DNA of 64,000 nt from RFSX01 sp964591455 (GTDB lineage: Bacteria; Bacteroidota; Bacteroidia; Chitinophagales; Saprospiraceae), in the NCBI GenBank assembly GCA_964591455.1, contig CAZQDZ010000003.1, forward strand, positions 62,001-126,000, given 5' to 3'. A program made the translations under genes and the position numbers. Below the pieces are notes generated by a model. The model saw nothing but the letters and a program-made list of their open reading frames with translations, was not told the DNA's origin and searched no databases. Positions 53,309 through 61,274 of the stretch are shown here, one piece after another (position 1 is the first letter of the stretch; each line of letters begins with the position of its first letter).

Positions 53309-54805
53309 ATGTCGACATCTAGTAAAACTGCGACTTCATTACAAGCGCATTTTGCAAAATTTAGCAGGAACACTATAGGACAAGATACCTTCATCAATAC
53401 ACCATATGGATTGAAGAAGCTCATATATGCAGATTGGATTGCTAGTGGTAGAATGTTTAGCAGCATTGAGAAGAGGATGTTGGAGGATATAGCACCGATG
53501 GTAGCTAATACGCATACCAATACTACCACAACAGGATCATCCATGACATTGGCTTACAATAAGGCCAGAGAGATTATAAAGAAACATGTGAATGCCAATG
53601 ACACAGATGTCCTTATATCTTCTGGTTCTGGGATGACACGTGTCGTCAATAAATTTCAAAGAATTTTAGGCTTGCGTATACATGAAACGTATCATAATGA
53701 AATTCCCTTAAATGATAGACCCTTGGTTATTTGCTCCCACATGGAACATCATTCTAATCAGACCTCATGGTTAGAAACTATTGCGGATGTAGTGGTTTTA
53801 GATCCTTGTGAAGAAGGTTTTTTTGATTGTGGACAATTAGAGAAAGTACTTAATGAGAATAAAGACCGTAAATTGAAAATTGCGGCTGTAACTTCTTGCA
53901 GTAACGTGACGGGCATTTTTACGCCTTATTATGACATAGCAGAGATAATGCACAAACATGGTGGTCTGTGTTTTGTGGATTTTGCTTGTTCAGCTCCATA
54001 CATTGACATTGATATGCATCCGACTGACAGACCAGATGCTCACCTTGATGCTATTTACTTTTCACCTCACAAATTTTTAGGTGGCCCAGGTAGCACAGGC
54101 ATATTGATATTTGATAGAAGTCTATATCAAAATGAAATACCTGACAATCCTGGCGGAGGGACAGTAGACTGGACTAACCCATGGGGAGAGCATAAGTACC
54201 ATGATAGCATTGAAGCAAGAGAAGATGGCGGAACGCCGGCATTCCTGCAGACAATACGAGTGGCTCTGAGTATTCAATTGAAAGAACAGATGGGAGTGGA
54301 TAAGATTAAGGCTAGAGAGCATGAAATGATAGAATTGATTTGGCCGCACCTTAAGGCGATACCCAACTTACATATTCTTGCAGAAAATAAAACAGAGCGG
54401 CTGTCTGTAATCTCTTTCTATATCGATAACTTACATTATAATCTTGCCGTCAAATTACTAAATGATCGATTTGGAATACAGACCAGAGGGGGCTGTTCTT
54501 GTGCTGGAACATATGGCCATTACTTACTCCATGTAACCAAAGAATCTTCTAAATCAATTACTGAAAAAATAAATAGAGGAGATTGTTCCTTGAAACCTGG
54601 CTGGATAAGACTCTCATTACATCCTATAATGACAGATAGAGAAGTTCTATTCATTACTGATTGTATCAAAGAATTAGCTGCCAATCATAAAGAGTGGGCA
54701 GATGACTATGCCTATAATGGAATTACCAATGAATTCGAACACAAAGTTACAGGTGTGCTTGAGGGTGAAATTATCAAAAATTGGTTTGATGTAAATCTTA
54801 TTTGA
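53309..54805 (+). CDS. Class V aminotransferase (cysteine desulfurase-like, divergent)
   Basis: 498 residues of the PLP-dependent class V fold. The PLP lysine is in FSPHKFLGGPGSTG, with His and Asp partners in HMEHHSNQTSW and CFVDFACSAPYIDI. The late motif RGGCSCAGTYGHYLL holds two cysteines near the usual place of the persulfide cysteine, but the loop differs from IscS/SufS. It is longer than usual desulfurases (about 400). It overlaps the next gene, a clear cysteine desulfurase, by one base, so the pair is co-translated. Whether it has sulfur-transfer or another PLP activity cannot be told. Confidence 0.85.
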   Translation: MSTSSKTATSLQAHFAKFSRNTIGQDTFINTPYGLKKLIYADWIASGRMFSSIEKRMLEDIAPMVANTHTNTTTTGSSMTLAYNKAREIIKKHVNANDTDVLISSGSGMTRVVNKFQRILGLRIHETYHNEIPLNDRPLVICSHMEHHSNQTSWLETIADVVVLDPCEEGFFDCGQLEKVLNENKDRKLKIAAVTSCSNVTGIFTPYYDIAEIMHKHGGLCFVDFACSAPYIDIDMHPTDRPDAHLDAIYFSPHKFLGGPGSTGILIFDRSLYQNEIPDNPGGGTVDWTNPWGEHKYHDSIEAREDGGTPAFLQTIRVALSIQLKEQMGVDKIKAREHEMIELIWPHLKAIPNLHILAENKTERLSVISFYIDNLHYNLAVKLLNDRFGIQTRGGCSCAGTYGHYLLHVTKESSKSITEKINRGDCSLKPGWIRLSLHPIMTDREVLFITDCIKELAANHKEWADDYAYNGITNEFEHKVTGVLEGEIIKNWFDVNLI

Positions 54806-55944
54806 TGGAGGTATATTTTGATAATGCTTCCACTACCCCATTGTTATCTGAGGTCCAGGAGGCCATGATGAAGGTGATCCAGGAAAATTTTGGCAATCCT
54901 TCTTCTATCCATTTACAAGGTAGACGTTCTCGCATTCTGGTAGAAGATGCTCGGAAGACAATTGCTCAAGGACTTAAGGCATCTACTGGAGAAATATTTT
55001 TTACTTCAGGGGCAACTGAGGCAAATAATACAGTATTACTAGGTGCTATAAATTCGTTAGGCGTCAAGCGAATTATCAGTACTGAAATCGAACATCACTG
55101 TATTCTTCATACCTTGGACTATATAGAAAAGATTGGAGATGTAGAGATTATCTTGTTGCCAGTAGATAATTATGGTCAAATAAATCTAGATCGACTAAAG
55201 CAAGTTCTTGATGACACCCCTAGTAAAACCCTCGTTTCCATAATGCACGGGAATAATGAAATAGGGTCTATAGCAGATATAGAGAGCATAGCTAAAATTT
55301 GCAAGGCTTCTCAAGCGCTGTTTCACACAGATACAGCACAAACCATAGGTAAGATTCCTATAGATCTGGTGAATACACCTATATCATTTCTGTGTGGTGC
55401 CTCACACAAGTTTTTTGGCCCCAAGGGCATAGGCTTTTTGTATGTCAATAATGACAATCAGATCCAACCACTAATGCATGGCGGAGATCAAGAACGGGGA
55501 ATGCGCAGTGGAACAGAGAATATATATGGGATTACTGGTATGGCAGTTGCCTTTGCACGAGCAATGGAAGAAATGACTGAAAGAAAGACCAAGATTCTTG
55601 CTGTAAAGCGCTATTTCACTGGAAGACTTACTGAAGAACTACATGATATAAAACTGAATAGTACTGATAATGGATTATATCATGTCCTGAGTGTATCATT
55701 TCCCCCAACCGATCGCTCAGATATGCTTATGATGAATCTCGACATCGCTGGAATTGCGGCATCGTCTGGAAGTGCATGTAGCTCAGGAGTAGAAAATGAT
55801 TCTCATGTACTAAAAGCTATTGGACATGACCCTCGTCGTAAGACAGTTAGGTTCTCACTATCTCATTACAATACAAAAGAGGAGGTAGATTATGTCATGG
55901 AGCAACTTAAGAATATGACACCTCGTAGTGCAGCACCAGCATGA
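54805..55944 (+). CDS. Cysteine desulfurase (IscS/NifS family)
   Basis: 379 residues from the ATG at 54805 (a TTG one codon upstream is also possible). FDNASTTPLL opens the protein; PLP lysine is in GASHKFFGPKG, the persulfide cysteine in ASSGSACSSGVENDS, and EIEHHCILHTL holds a cofactor His. The enzyme takes sulfur from cysteine for Fe-S clusters or thio-modified tRNA. It is coupled to the preceding class V gene and overlaps ribD by 4 bases. No iscU or mnmA is next to it; other ISC parts are elsewhere in the window. Confidence 0.92.
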   Translation: MEVYFDNASTTPLLSEVQEAMMKVIQENFGNPSSIHLQGRRSRILVEDARKTIAQGLKASTGEIFFTSGATEANNTVLLGAINSLGVKRIISTEIEHHCILHTLDYIEKIGDVEIILLPVDNYGQINLDRLKQVLDDTPSKTLVSIMHGNNEIGSIADIESIAKICKASQALFHTDTAQTIGKIPIDLVNTPISFLCGASHKFFGPKGIGFLYVNNDNQIQPLMHGGDQERGMRSGTENIYGITGMAVAFARAMEEMTERKTKILAVKRYFTGRLTEELHDIKLNSTDNGLYHVLSVSFPPTDRSDMLMMNLDIAGIAASSGSACSSGVENDSHVLKAIGHDPRRKTVRFSLSHYNTKEEVDYVMEQLKNMTPRSAAPA

Positions 55945-56921
55945 GTTCTAATCACCTCTTATACATTTCTCGATGTCTAGATTTAGGTAGACTTGGATTC
56001 AATGATGTCAAGAAAAACCCCAATGTAGCTGCTTTACTTGTATATAATAACCACATTATAGGTGAAGGGTATCACCGTAAATACGGAGGCCCACATGCTG
56101 AGGTTAATGCTTTCAATAGCGTAGCCGAAAGTGATCAACATCTTATAAAAAATGCAACCTTATATATTTCTCTCGAGCCATGTTGTATTCAGGGCAAAAC
56201 GCCTCCCTGTACAGCAAGAATAATCAAAGAAGGTGTCAAGAAAGTAGTTATTGCAACTACTGACCCCAATAGTAAAATGAATGGTAAGTCAATTTCTATT
56301 CTTCAAGAAGCAGGCATAGAAGTGATATCTGGAATAAACTTGCAAGGTGGACTAAGACTTATAGCCCCATTCTCTCAATGTCTTAAAGGAAGACCTTATA
56401 TAATCCTCAAATGGGCACAATCATCTGAAGGATATATCACAACCAAGGGTCATCAAGTCAAAATAAGTAACAATTACACAGATATACTGACTCATAAGTG
56501 GCGCAGCCAAGTAGATGGAATTGTGGTAGGACACAATACTGTACTGATAGACGATCCAAGATTAGATGTTAGGCATATTAATGGTCGCAACCCACAACCA
56601 ATAATTCTCACGAATAATCCTAAGCTGTTAGAATCCTCTTATCTATCTGCTCAGGACAGAAAACCTCTTATCTATGACTATTCCGATATTAATCAGATAA
56701 TGACTGACCTTTTAGAGAATGGTATTTGTCGTCTCCTTGTGGAGGGAGGAGCTAAAACGCATAAATTCTTTATTAATGAAGGCCTGTGGGATGAAGCGAG
56801 GATAATAAGAAGTAAGAAAAGAATAGCTAAGGGAATCAGGTCAGCTAAGCTTCTTGGGCGACTTTATAAATCTCAAAAAGTCGCAAGTGACACTATCGAC
56901 TATTTATATAGAAATCATTAA
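55941..56921 (+). CDS. ribD: Bifunctional riboflavin biosynthesis protein RibD
   Basis: 326 residues. The deaminase domain has His52 and Glu54 in GPHAEVNAF and zinc ligands in EPCCIQGKTPPC (Cys81, Cys90). The reductase domain follows (WAQSSEGYI, WRSQVDGIVVGHNTVLIDDP, LLVEGGAKTHKFF). It deaminates and then reduces the pyrimidine intermediate of riboflavin synthesis. It is somewhat shorter than the usual 350-370, mainly at the C-terminus, but all key motifs are present. It overlaps the cysteine desulfurase gene by 4 bases (ATGA). No FMN riboswitch is evident. Confidence 0.92.
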   Translation: MSSNHLLYISRCLDLGRLGFNDVKKNPNVAALLVYNNHIIGEGYHRKYGGPHAEVNAFNSVAESDQHLIKNATLYISLEPCCIQGKTPPCTARIIKEGVKKVVIATTDPNSKMNGKSISILQEAGIEVISGINLQGGLRLIAPFSQCLKGRPYIILKWAQSSEGYITTKGHQVKISNNYTDILTHKWRSQVDGIVVGHNTVLIDDPRLDVRHINGRNPQPIILTNNPKLLESSYLSAQDRKPLIYDYSDINQIMTDLLENGICRLLVEGGAKTHKFFINEGLWDEARIIRSKKRIAKGIRSAKLLGRLYKSQKVASDTIDYLYRNH

Positions 56922-57017
56922 CTGTTAAGGTTCATTTAATTAACTCTTATGTAAGGTCCTCACAATGGATAATGTGGTTACATTCATGTTACTTTGATTT
57001 TAGATACGAAATAGTAA

Positions 57018-57602
57018 ATGGCAAAATTTCTTTTAACAGTATTACTAGCAGTTGCAGTTCAGGCAAGTTTATCTGCTCAGGAGGAGGTCAATTGGTTAAC
57101 CTGGGAAGAAGCACTAGAACTTAACAAAACTGAGAAGAGGAAAATTATTGTAGATGTGTATACTACCTGGTGTACCTGGTGTAAGAAGATGGATGCTAGA
57201 ACATACAAACGAGAAAATATAGCCAGAGTAATCAATGAGAATTTCTACGCAGTTAGGTTTGATGCTGAGACAAAAGAAGAAATTATCTTTAATAACAAAC
57301 TATATTCATATGTTTCTTCATTCGGTAAGAAAGGATATCATGAACTTGCAGAAGAAATAATGAATGGTAGAATGAGCTACCCTACCACTGTTTTTATAGA
57401 CGAAAATCTGGATGTTATTCAGCCTATACCTGGATTTCAGGGCCCTTCTACTTTCAAGATGATAATGGCCTATTTCTATGGAGATCACTATATGAAAACT
57501 CCATGGCACAAATTTGAGCAAGAGTACAAAGTAAATCCTAATCCCTTAGGTCCTTCGAATTTCCAACCTGAGGTGCAACCAGTTAGAAATCATGAACACT
57601 AA
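57018..57602 (+). CDS. Secreted thioredoxin-fold protein
   Basis: 194 residues. Signal peptide 1-20 (ASLSA/QE). A thioredoxin-like domain of the DUF255/thioredoxin_7 kind carries the redox pair Cys52-x2-Cys55 in TTWCTWCKKMDARTY, followed by TTVFIDENLDVIQPIPGF with the cis-Pro region. It likely reduces or shuffles disulfides in the periplasm. It stands alone with a hairpin terminator after it. Confidence 0.85.
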   Translation: MAKFLLTVLLAVAVQASLSAQEEVNWLTWEEALELNKTEKRKIIVDVYTTWCTWCKKMDARTYKRENIARVINENFYAVRFDAETKEEIIFNNKLYSYVSSFGKKGYHELAEEIMNGRMSYPTTVFIDENLDVIQPIPGFQGPSTFKMIMAYFYGDHYMKTPWHKFEQEYKVNPNPLGPSNFQPEVQPVRNHEH

Positions 57603-57609
57603 AAAGAAA

Positions 57610-57636
57610 GCATAAACCTGATAAACAGATTTATGC
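57610..57636. terminator. Hairpin terminator between convergent genes
   Basis: GCATAAA at 57610-57616 and TTTATGC at 57630-57636 form the outer stem, with an inner CTG/CAG pair. On the minus strand the stem is followed by TTTCTTTTT, so it suits the HerA-like gene best; it lies 8 bases after the thioredoxin-like gene. Confidence 0.65.
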
Positions 57637-57663
57637 CTTAAGTCTTCATTTAATGTATTCCTT

Positions 57664-59244
57664 CTAGAAAAATTTTCTCTTCCTAGTTTTGATTCCAAAA
57701 GCGCCTAACAAGCCTCTTACCGCTACATTTGCTACTTCCCTTCCTACCTGCTTGGCTATTTTACCTTGGGCGGCCGACTGCTTAGCCTGAGCTTTTTTCT
57801 CCTTTTCTTCTTCTTTCACCGCTTCTTTTTGAGCAGCTACTGCTTCTTTTTTTGCGACCTCTTCAGCCTTTGCAGCTTCTATGTTTGCTTTATAAGAATT
57901 GATTTTCTCTGACAACATTTCGAAAGCACTCTCTCTATCTACTTCTTCATTGTATTTTTTAACCAAAGAAGATTTTTGGATTATTTCATCTATTTCAGCT
58001 TGCGTCAAAACATCCATTCGTGACTGCGGAGCTCTCATGTAGCAATGTGCTAGTGGTGTCGGGATGCCACCTTCTCCTAAAACAGTTACCAAAGCTTCAC
58101 CTATTCCCATTCCAGTAAGCAACTCCGCCACATCATAATAATCCGATTCAGGAAAATTCTGAGCAGCTGTCTTAATCGCTTTTCTATCTTTTGCGGTAAA
58201 GGCTCTCAGTGCATGTTGGACCTTCATACCTAATTGACCAAGAATAGCATCAGGGATGTCATTGGGATTCTGAGTGATGAAGAATATACCTACTCCTTTA
58301 GAACGAATGAGTTTTACTACTGATTCTACTTGATCTAATAATGCATCTGATGCCTCTGCAAATAGAAGATGCGCTTCGTCTATAAACAAACACAGCTTTG
58401 GTCTGTCTGCATCACCTTGTTCAGGAAACTCAGCATACACCTCTGCTAGCATTTGTAACATGAAAGTCGAGAATAGCTTTGGTTTTGACTGAATGTCAGT
58501 AAGCCTAAGGATGTTAACCATTCCCTTACCGTTTTCATCTATTCTAGTCAAATCTGAAACCTCAAATGAACGTTCTCCGAAGAAGATATCTGCTCCTTGC
58601 TGCTCTAATTCCACAACCTTTCTGAGTATCGTTCCGGTACTTGCTGATGAGACTGATCCATAATCTTTCTCTATTTCTTCTTTACCCTCGTTAGAAATAT
58701 ACTGAAGCGTTTTCTTTAAGTCCTTAAGATCTAGTAAAGGCAAGTTGTTATTGTCACAATACTGAAAAATGACAGACATCAAACCAGATTGATTGTCATT
58801 CAATTCGAGAATCTTAGAAAGTAAGATGGGTCCAAATTCAGAAACAGTTGCTCTTAATCTTGCCCCTGGCTCACTAGAAAGAGTAAGAAACTCTACAGAA
58901 CTCTTTGCTGCCATAAAAGGAAGACCAATTTTTTCATGACGTTCATCTATTTTGGCATGGCCCGGACTGGCTGCAGCTATACCTGACAAATCACCTTTTA
59001 TATCCATTATTAGGCTAGAAACGCCATGATTGGCTAACTGCTCAGTAATGACTTGGAGTGATTTAGTTTTTCCGGTACCTGTTGCACCTGCGATAAGACC
59101 ATGTCTGTTCATGGTTTTTAGAGGAAGTTTTACGTGACAACCGGTTACTGGTTCTCCCTCAAATATTCCAGCTCCTAATACTATAGATTCTCCCTCAAAG
59201 AGGTATCCTTCTGAGATGCTGGATGTAAAAGCTTCTTTACTCAT
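57664..59244 (-). CDS. HerA-like ATPase (DUF853/YjgR family)
   Basis: 526 residues. Walker A GATGTGKT at 53-60, Walker B CLFIDEAHLLF, and GVGIFFITQNPNDIPDAILG in the sensor region. Residues about 440-500 are a charged, Ala/Lys/Glu-rich coiled coil, and a basic tail (KTRKRKFF) ends the protein. The DUF853 family is related to the HerA/FtsK helicases but its role is not known. It is 35 bases downstream of a nuclease gene on the same strand, although that nuclease appears to be exported. Confidence 0.88.
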   Translation of the reverse strand: MSKEAFTSSISEGYLFEGESIVLGAGIFEGEPVTGCHVKLPLKTMNRHGLIAGATGTGKTKSLQVITEQLANHGVSSLIMDIKGDLSGIAAASPGHAKIDERHEKIGLPFMAAKSSVEFLTLSSEPGARLRATVSEFGPILLSKILELNDNQSGLMSVIFQYCDNNNLPLLDLKDLKKTLQYISNEGKEEIEKDYGSVSSASTGTILRKVVELEQQGADIFFGERSFEVSDLTRIDENGKGMVNILRLTDIQSKPKLFSTFMLQMLAEVYAEFPEQGDADRPKLCLFIDEAHLLFAEASDALLDQVESVVKLIRSKGVGIFFITQNPNDIPDAILGQLGMKVQHALRAFTAKDRKAIKTAAQNFPESDYYDVAELLTGMGIGEALVTVLGEGGIPTPLAHCYMRAPQSRMDVLTQAEIDEIIQKSSLVKKYNEEVDRESAFEMLSEKINSYKANIEAAKAEEVAKKEAVAAQKEAVKEEEKEKKAQAKQSAAQGKIAKQVGREVANVAVRGLLGAFGIKTRKRKFF

Positions 59245-59279
59245 TACTACTTCTTTTTTTAATATTAATTAGTGATTCT

Positions 59280-60203
59280 CTATTTCTGATTATTCCAATG
59301 TTTGTTTCTTTGGTCGAATCGGCTCTTGCTTATCTGCCATGAATTCACATCAAACGTACTTTCCAATGCTTCTTCATTTTCAGCACTGGCAAATAGATTA
59401 GAATATAAGTTCAAACCTGTCTGTTTTTCTATCTCGTCTATTGTGACAGCAAATTTTCTCAAATGGTCAGATTGCTTATCATGTGGAATAATAAACCCAA
59501 TGCCTTTCTCTGACTTACCCTCTAAATCTAACACTGCCTTAAAGAAAGCATCCGGCACAGCTACTTTGGTTGACCCGCCTATCTTCTGATACTTATCGTC
59601 ATAGAATATAGGTCCTGATACTACGTAAAGGACAACATTATCATAAGCCCAGTCTCTTACATTTTCTTCTAATTCTCGCCATATACCTCCATTGAAATTC
59701 CTGAGTTGTGGTGCCATGTTTGACATAAAGAAACTCTCTCTCATGGCCTTTTCGCTAAACGCCATATCTCCAGCAGGTGCCATGTGACCTCTCGTATAAC
59801 CACTGTTAATATAATCACCGTGCTTTGCTGATTTACCTTTGACTAGGTCGTCTACCAAGAATCTCTTTGCTCTTGGGACATTTTTTATTTTAAGAGATTC
59901 TTCTGTCAGTTCGTAGGCTACCCAGTCTGGAATCTCCTTTTTAGTATTATAACCAATTGAGTAATAGCTATGATGTACTATATCTGAATTTTTTCCTTCT
60001 GGTAAAAATTGTCTCCCTGATAGTTTTATAGGAATAACTGTAGCCTCACCCCTATCATTGTAAGAATTAGATCTATCTGGTGAGTTAAATTTTATAAAAG
60101 AAAATATCATTAAGCCGATGAGAATGGCTGTCGTAAGTACTGCTTTCCCTATAAATGAACTTCTCCTTCCTTCTTTTCCGTGGTTTCTTCTAAAATTTGC
60201 CAA
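59280..60203 (-). CDS. Membrane-anchored DNA/RNA non-specific endonuclease (NUC family)
   Basis: 307 residues. One hydrophobic segment at about 17-38 after a basic N-terminus suggests an inner-membrane anchor with the nuclease outside the cytoplasm. The beta-beta-alpha-metal active site reads TRGHMAPAGDM at 137-147 (the usual DRGH has Asp first; catalytic His140 is kept), with metal-binding Asn in FMSNMAPQLRNFNGGIWREL (159-178). Such enzymes degrade DNA and RNA, here perhaps for nutrient use. It is followed on the same strand by the HerA-like gene. Confidence 0.9.
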   Translation of the reverse strand: MANFRRNHGKEGRRSSFIGKAVLTTAILIGLMIFSFIKFNSPDRSNSYNDRGEATVIPIKLSGRQFLPEGKNSDIVHHSYYSIGYNTKKEIPDWVAYELTEESLKIKNVPRAKRFLVDDLVKGKSAKHGDYINSGYTRGHMAPAGDMAFSEKAMRESFFMSNMAPQLRNFNGGIWRELEENVRDWAYDNVVLYVVSGPIFYDDKYQKIGGSTKVAVPDAFFKAVLDLEGKSEKGIGFIIPHDKQSDHLRKFAVTIDEIEKQTGLNLYSNLFASAENEEALESTFDVNSWQISKSRFDQRNKHWNNQK

Positions 60204-60263
60204 ATTTGATTTAAATATGATTTTAAGTTAAAAATCGATTAAAGATAATCTAAACCCACGCTT

Positions 60264-61100
60264 TTGAGACGGATACTTTTGGTGATGGTGACATGTTTTG
60301 TGATTAATTATTCTTATTCGCAGCAAGGTATATCAGTAAACTCAGGTGGGTTTGGTTCTGGTTTGGCAGGTATATCCACTGTATTACCAGGAGCAGATGC
60401 TTTATTGACTAACTTTTCATCTACAATTGGATCTTCTTCATCACTATTTCATGCTTCTACAGCTAGGCGATTTAATCTATCAGAGCTCTCTAGCTATTCT
60501 GCAGCGGCAGCAATTCCAATAAGAAATAACAGTTATGTTGGAATAGAACTATCTAGTTATGGGTTTGAGTTTCTCCAGAATAGACTTGTCTCACTGAAAT
60601 ATGCACATCGACTAACTGAAAACCTAGCACTTTCTGGTGCGCTTGGGTTGGACATGTTGAATTTGGGAGATTTTGGCCAGAAATCAACATTCACCTACCA
60701 GCTTGGACTCTCAGGGACCATAGTGACTGGACTGCGATTCGGGTTTACTGCGTCCAATATAGACAATCAGAATATAGAAACTAATACCAGATTGATTTCA
60801 GATATTAGAATAGGATTTGCTTTTGAAGTATCTGATAAGGTCCAATTAATGGGAGAACTAGATAAACCCCTATCTGATGAGCTTAGTGTAAAAGTAGGCT
60901 TGAACTATGCACTTCACCCGAAATTTGCTGTAAGAACAGGCTATAATAGTTCTCCTGGACAGACAACTTTTGGTTTTAGTTACGAAATTACAGATAATTT
61001 AGGGTTGGATTTTGCTGCATTATATGATCCTTTATTAGGTATAACACCAGTTATTAGTTTTGTTTGGGAGGGTTCACGTATCGACGATTCCTTACGTTAG
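60264..61100 (+). CDS. Outer-membrane beta-barrel protein (PorV/PorQ-like shape)
   Basis: 278 residues from a TTG start that gives a good signal peptide (ends NYSYSQ). The rest is strand-rich with Ser/Gly/aromatic alternation (SLKYAHRLTENLALSGALGL, KVGLNYALHPKFAVRTGYNS), as in FadL/PorV-like barrels of Bacteroidota. It is shorter than PorV. No lipid anchor. Divergent from the nuclease gene. A role in T9SS cannot be claimed. Confidence 0.75.
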   Translation: MRRILLVMVTCFVINYSYSQQGISVNSGGFGSGLAGISTVLPGADALLTNFSSTIGSSSSLFHASTARRFNLSELSSYSAAAAIPIRNNSYVGIELSSYGFEFLQNRLVSLKYAHRLTENLALSGALGLDMLNLGDFGQKSTFTYQLGLSGTIVTGLRFGFTASNIDNQNIETNTRLISDIRIGFAFEVSDKVQLMGELDKPLSDELSVKVGLNYALHPKFAVRTGYNSSPGQTTFGFSYEITDNLGLDFAALYDPLLGITPVISFVWEGSRIDDSLR

Positions 61101-61226
61101 ACAATAGAACAGGTCTCCATTTTCAAAAAACTGAATACTTTATATTTTTTTCTAATATATATCTGTCTATAGTCTAAATGCTAAGTTGAATTTTGGAGGA
61201 CAATTATTCCTGCATTTGTGACGATG

Positions 61227-61257
61227 TTTGTTAAATGACTTGTATATATTAGTCTTG
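61227..61257 (+). promoter_or_regulatory. Candidate promoter (TTTG-N19-TAGTCTTG) of the metallopeptidase gene
   Basis: TTTG at 61227-61230 and TAGTCTTG at 61250-61257 (one mismatch to TAnnTTTG) with a 19-base spacer, 17 bases upstream of the ATG at 61275. Confidence 0.4.
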
Positions 61258-61274
61258 TCAAAATCATCGGCCAC

